In this document: piece by piece, positions 60,703 through 64,000 of the stretch | Layout: each line of letters begins with the position of its first letter | Position numbering within the stretch: position 1 is the first letter of the stretch | NCBI RefSeq assembly: GCF_026210795.1 | Contig: NC_089431.1 | Span: 4,216,001-4,280,000 of the forward strand | Length of the DNA: 64,000 nt | Origin: Rhizophagus irregularis | Taxonomy: Eukaryota; Glomeromycota; Glomeromycetes; Glomerales; Glomeraceae | Direction of reading: 5' to 3' | Translations under genes and position numbers: made by a program | Notes under the pieces: generated by a model | Told to the model about the DNA's origin: nothing | The model's input: the letters and a program-made list of their open reading frames with translations, nothing else | Database searches by the model: none

Positions 60703-61176
60703 TCAACCTTGTTTATCACAGTCTTTCTCAGTAAGATTATTAAGGCGGCCTTTAATGAAATGGACCTCTTTAATTAGTTCAATGTTTTGATTTACAATAT
60801 GATCTAGTTTCTAGATTTGAATGAAAATACTAAATTAGTGGTTTTACACTTATGAGATAATGATAATTAAAACTTCTTTTACCTACTGAATTGATTGGGA
60901 CTAACGATCTGTCGATCGAACTATTAACGAGTTTCCAGTTGCCGAGCACAGCAGCTCCGCCAAATGTAACGAGACCAGCGCTATTGCAAAAGGTTTTAAG
61001 TTTGTCAGAAGATAAAAATTCATGAGCCTTAGATGTAACTAATTTTTATATAGTAAAATTATGTTATTTATGTCCTTAACAAACTTACTAAAACATATTT
61101 TATTATTATTCTTACCATTATTATTATTGGAATATCTCCTGATGACAGTTTTCAACAAATTTACAAGTCTAAACAT
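60703..61176 (-). CDS. Small three-exon protein, 106 aa, probably mitochondrial
   Basis: Exons 61116-61176, 60887-61038 and 60703-60810 join in frame to 321 nt; introns are 61039-61115 (GT/AG) and 60811-60886 (GTAGGT/AG). The first 20 residues (MFRLVNLLKTVIRRYSNNNN) are basic, amphipathic and free of acidic residues, with RRYS as a likely presequence cleavage region, so mitochondrial import is expected. A glycine/alanine-rich hydrophobic stretch (SAGLVTFGGAAVLGNW, about 40-56) may be a transmembrane segment. The C-terminus (LDHIVNQNIELIKEVHFIKG) looks like an amphipathic helix. I do not recognise the family. No exon is long enough to stand out alone, but phase, splice sites and codon character agree. 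Confidence 0.6.
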
Positions 61177-61915
61177 TATGTAATATTTATAAAATTTAAA
61201 AGATAGCTAAATATTATTTTGAAATTTACGTAAAATAAAGGTTCTAAATTTTTTTTTTTAAAAAAAATAGTTATATATATACCTATTTAGATAGACTCTT
61301 TGATGATGTGATGATGTAATCATTTTCCCCATGTACTGATAAATTACCTCATTTCATTCATTTGACTTATTTGACTAATATGGCTTGGTGCGATGATCTA
61401 CTTCGGAAAAAATAAATCACAGTAATGTGATGTAAGATTTACTTTAAGCCATCGTCCTATTTTCTCCGAGCATCAAAATTATTTCAGCTATATATAATAT
61501 GGACTCGTTTTAAAAAGAAACCAACCTATCGCAGTTTGAAAGAAGGGACGAGACACTTCTCAATTAAGGTATGAATGAATATACTTTTTTCGATCGTAGT
61601 TGTGCACGCTAGATGGCCTTCCTTATCAGAAATCAACTGCGGATTACAGAATTTATAGTCATTGTCGGAACGTGATGAAATAAGCTAATTGTGACCCCTA
61701 GGTCACGAACTCATAGTTGGACAACTTTTCTACTGCGTAATAATTTCTGATATTTTATGATTCGAGCTCTGCTCCTATAGGAAATACTCTCTACGAAAGA
61801 ACCAGTATGTATCATCCCATTATTTTTTCACACTCTTTCGTTAGTTTGGAAATGCCTGGCGAAAAAAATTCTGAAATTGTCTATTGAATAGATTAGTTAG
61901 TAATTTTATAAGTCT
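61177..61915. other. Spacer after the Crinkler relic
   Basis: A minus-strand stretch at about 61500-61680 has coding-like composition (FCNPQLISDKEGHL) but no assignable family; it could be further remains of the neighbouring effector gene. Confidence 0.25.
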
Positions 61916-62235
61916 TTAGAGGAGCGTACTAGGGGCTTTAACTATTACGTGAATGTTTTCTTCAGGAATTCCTTCGGGGTTCGTCCAATATTTTACGGTT
62001 TATACATTGCAATTAATTCGTCTTCGCTCGAAGAGAAATTCCCTCCATTGAGTCATTTCTATGTATCAGGGTATTTACTTTCCGTAATTTAAGGTAGCTT
62101 GGTCCAAAATGAAAGTCATGATCTTTTTCTTTTTTTTATTAATCGTTTTAGTTCACTTAACGTTTCGTCTGTGTTGATTTTAATTGAGAAAATATTGTCA
62201 ACGTTTGGAGTTTTCCGTATTTCTGAACATTAGTA
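61916..62235 (-). pseudogene. Crinkler-type effector N-terminal domain, broken
   Basis: Minus-strand pieces in changing frames match the ubiquitin-like N-terminal domain of Crinkler (CRN) proteins: NIFSIKINTDETLSELKRLI, then HDFHFGPSYLKLRKVN, then SSSEDELIAMYK, then NPEGIPEENIHVIVKAPS and a TAA at 61916-61918. At least three frame changes are needed and no upstream ATG exon is clear. Crinklers are abundant in Glomeromycotina as well as oomycetes and are thought to act in host or own cells; the C-terminal effector part is missing here. The call rests on remembered family patterns. Confidence 0.6.
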
Positions 62236-63154
62236 AACCCATCGTGGTCCAACCATATAAACATGAATTCAATAACACGTGCACACGGGCACAATAACAT
62301 CATTAATTTCGTTATTCCACGTTGATTTTGCCAATATTTAGTGTTAGTAAAAAAACTCGATCACTTAACTTCCAATCTAGTCTAGGCATTCAGGAAGGTT
62401 TGACCAGAGCTCACTAGTTCTGGTATCACCAAAGGGGAATCCAAGAAATTTGAATTTATAGATAATGCATTATAGCAGTATTATAGCTTGCAATAATGAC
62501 TACTAGTAATAAATTGCAAGTATTTATGTAAGACAAATTTTCTTATTAATTAATCCTCTTTTTTGTATATACCACTCTTAGACTAGGTTATAGTGCCACT
62601 CTATAATCTACTGTACTCCAGCTATTTTATTAAGTCATTGCCATGTGACACTCTGAATAATGTTTAGAGTATCACGTGTTATTCGCAGGACTATTTAATT
62701 GTTTTCTGCTTTTTTAGAAACATTAAATTACTGTGGATTATCAACAAAGTGAACTATATCCTCGACTAAGACTAGTCAAATATTCGATGATATTGATAGC
62801 TGTTAATGATGATATAATTATATTGTATTTTTGTTGTCGCTCATTACCCTCTTCATCATTTACGAAAAATAGTGTTGTTAATAACCATCAAAATCTATAC
62901 GTAAAATAAAATAATAATATATCCTAAATTATTGAACTAATCCTAATCATTACATCATAATTACATAATTATTAATCAAGGGGTTGATGTAATCTACACG
63001 AAAATGCTGGATCGGTGAATCCTATTGTTGTCAACTGGGTTGTAAATATTATTTCGATTTGAAGTTTCGATTTAATTAAAAATTTTGATTTATTTGATTT
63101 ATTTCAATTTCTGTCAGAATTAAGGTTCAATTCAGTGGAATTAAGTGTTTATTT
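62236..63154. other. Spacer
   Basis: No recognisable gene; a minus-strand frame upstream of the Crinkler relic (about 62225-62325) has no domain match. Confidence 0.3.
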
Positions 63155-63490
63155 CTGTCTTGTAATCGATAAAATTCAAGGAGGAACGATAACTCATAAT
63201 ATAAATTATCGTCAAAATATTTAATTTTCTGATATTCTTCAAAATTCTAAAAAATTAATTGGTTTATGTTTAATTTATAAAAATATTTATGCCGTACAAA
63301 AAACAAAAAAATTCAGATTGTTATTATACTTAATGATCGAAAATCGAAAATACATTGTTTACGTAATATTTAATACTGTATTGTCATAAAGAGGGAAAAT
63401 TGGATTCCAACATTAAATACTGTAATATCGATTTTTAATTTTTCATACTTTTTTTTAAATACAAACTCTACTTTAGAAATACTAATAATA
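63155..63490. repeat. Displaced end of kinase unit 4
   Basis: AATCGATAAAATTCAAGGAG, TTAATTGGTTTATG and AAAGAGGGAAAATTGGATT match, in order, the flanks of copies 3 (about 53300-53430) and 2 (about 47575-47810), continuing what stopped at 59998. Confidence 0.6.
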
Positions 63491-63609
63491 CCATTATTTT
63501 AAATTATACAAAATTTAAATTTATACATATAATTCAAATACCTTTCGTTAAATTGTCCTTCCCTTAAACTATTTTTTGCTTTATAGAAATTCTTCAGAAA
63601 TCATCAAAA

Positions 63610-64000
63610 CTAGAACTTAGCTTTTCTTTCAATTGCTTTGGTAAGTTTTGGCTTATATACCAAATGCAATGTACGTGGAAAGACTGAAAAGTGTTTGGAA
63701 ATTGTATTGTTACTGCGGCATTAACCGCAGGATCACCATCAGTTACAAAACCTTTGGTGACACCACCAGTTGCTTCTTTTACACATTAAAAAACCCATTC
63801 ATAGGAAGTTGTGTTTCATCATCAACAATTGCTTGTGCTACAATTCGTGTCTTTAAATTATTGTCTGAAGTAACAAAGAGAGATAATGGGTGATTATACA
63901 GGTTGGTTTTTGTAAGTATTATCATGCATTATCACGTCATGATACAAAATCTGTTGCCCGGGACTCATCCAAAAAAAGATGGGTTAATGAAGGATCAAAT
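63610..64000 (-). pseudogene. MULE transposase fragment, runs off the window
   Basis: Minus-strand pieces include YHDVIMHDNTYKN, PLSLFVTSDNNLKTRIVAQA, KEATGGVTKGFVTDGDPAVN and FHVHCIWYISQNLPKQLK, which are the conserved catalytic-core segments of Mutator-like transposases (DNTYKTN, FVTDGDPA, HCxWHI). The pieces lie in different frames, so it is inactive. The N-terminal half, if present, lies beyond 64000. Confidence 0.7.

Noticed and set aside
1-64000. CRISPR arrays, rRNA genes, bacterial operons
   Set aside because: None seen; spliced eukaryotic genes and AT-rich noncoding DNA throughout.

Overview
This looks like a nuclear scaffold from an arbuscular mycorrhizal fungus, most likely Rhizophagus irregularis or a close Glomeraceae relative. 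The evidence is very AT-rich DNA, short introns with GT/AG ends, BTB-BACK(-TLDc) genes and tyrosine-kinase-like kinases in recent local arrays, a Crinkler-type effector remnant, and hAT, MULE, retroposon and MITE debris between genes. This is inferred from family style only; no database search was possible. Nearly all genes lie on the minus strand.

Layout. 0-2.7 kb: a ten-exon hAT transposase killed by four in-frame stops. 3.3-5 kb: degenerate tandem repeats. 5.9-11 kb: a segment of about 2.5 kb duplicated in tandem, each copy carrying one BTB-BACK gene; the second copy has gained a 54-bp coding minisatellite. 11.1-13.6 kb: a retroposon with a perfect 14-bp target-site duplication and a decayed ORF without visible reverse transcriptase. 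13.9-16.0 kb: a four-exon BTB-BACK gene fused in frame to a whole otubain deubiquitinase domain, with serine in the catalytic cysteine position. 16-21 kb: gene-poor. 21.0-22.8 kb: BTB-BACK-TLDc gene. 23-25.6 kb: MITE and retroposon remains. 26.4-28.5 kb: a seven-exon cytochrome P450 with two single-base frameshifts. 30.6-34 kb: GC-rich dispersed repeats and a MITE that inserted into a kinase exon. 32.9-35.3, 44.8-46.5, 50.5-52.2 and 57.7-59.4 kb: four copies of one kinase gene on repeated flanks. 36-37.2 kb: BTB-BACK and FAR1-like relics. 39.9-41.3 kb: a long inverted repeat. 41.6 kb: an orphan single-exon gene. 54.4-56.0 kb: a second BTB-BACK-TLDc gene. 60.7-61.2 kb: a small three-exon gene, probably mitochondrial, in a block that interrupts the fourth kinase unit; a Crinkler relic follows. 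The right edge holds a decayed MULE transposase.

How the genes relate. Five intact BTB-BACK genes share an identical first exon length (257 nt) and intron position but carry different C-termini: a short acidic tail, an 18-residue repeat, otubain, or TLDc (twice). BTB-BACK proteins commonly act as CUL3 ubiquitin-ligase adaptors, so the cluster looks like a locally diversifying adaptor set in which the C-terminal module varies. The four kinase genes show a parallel pattern: a conserved kinase core and a tail of small phase-1 exons being lost by a nonsense codon, a splice-site loss, and transposon plus indel damage.
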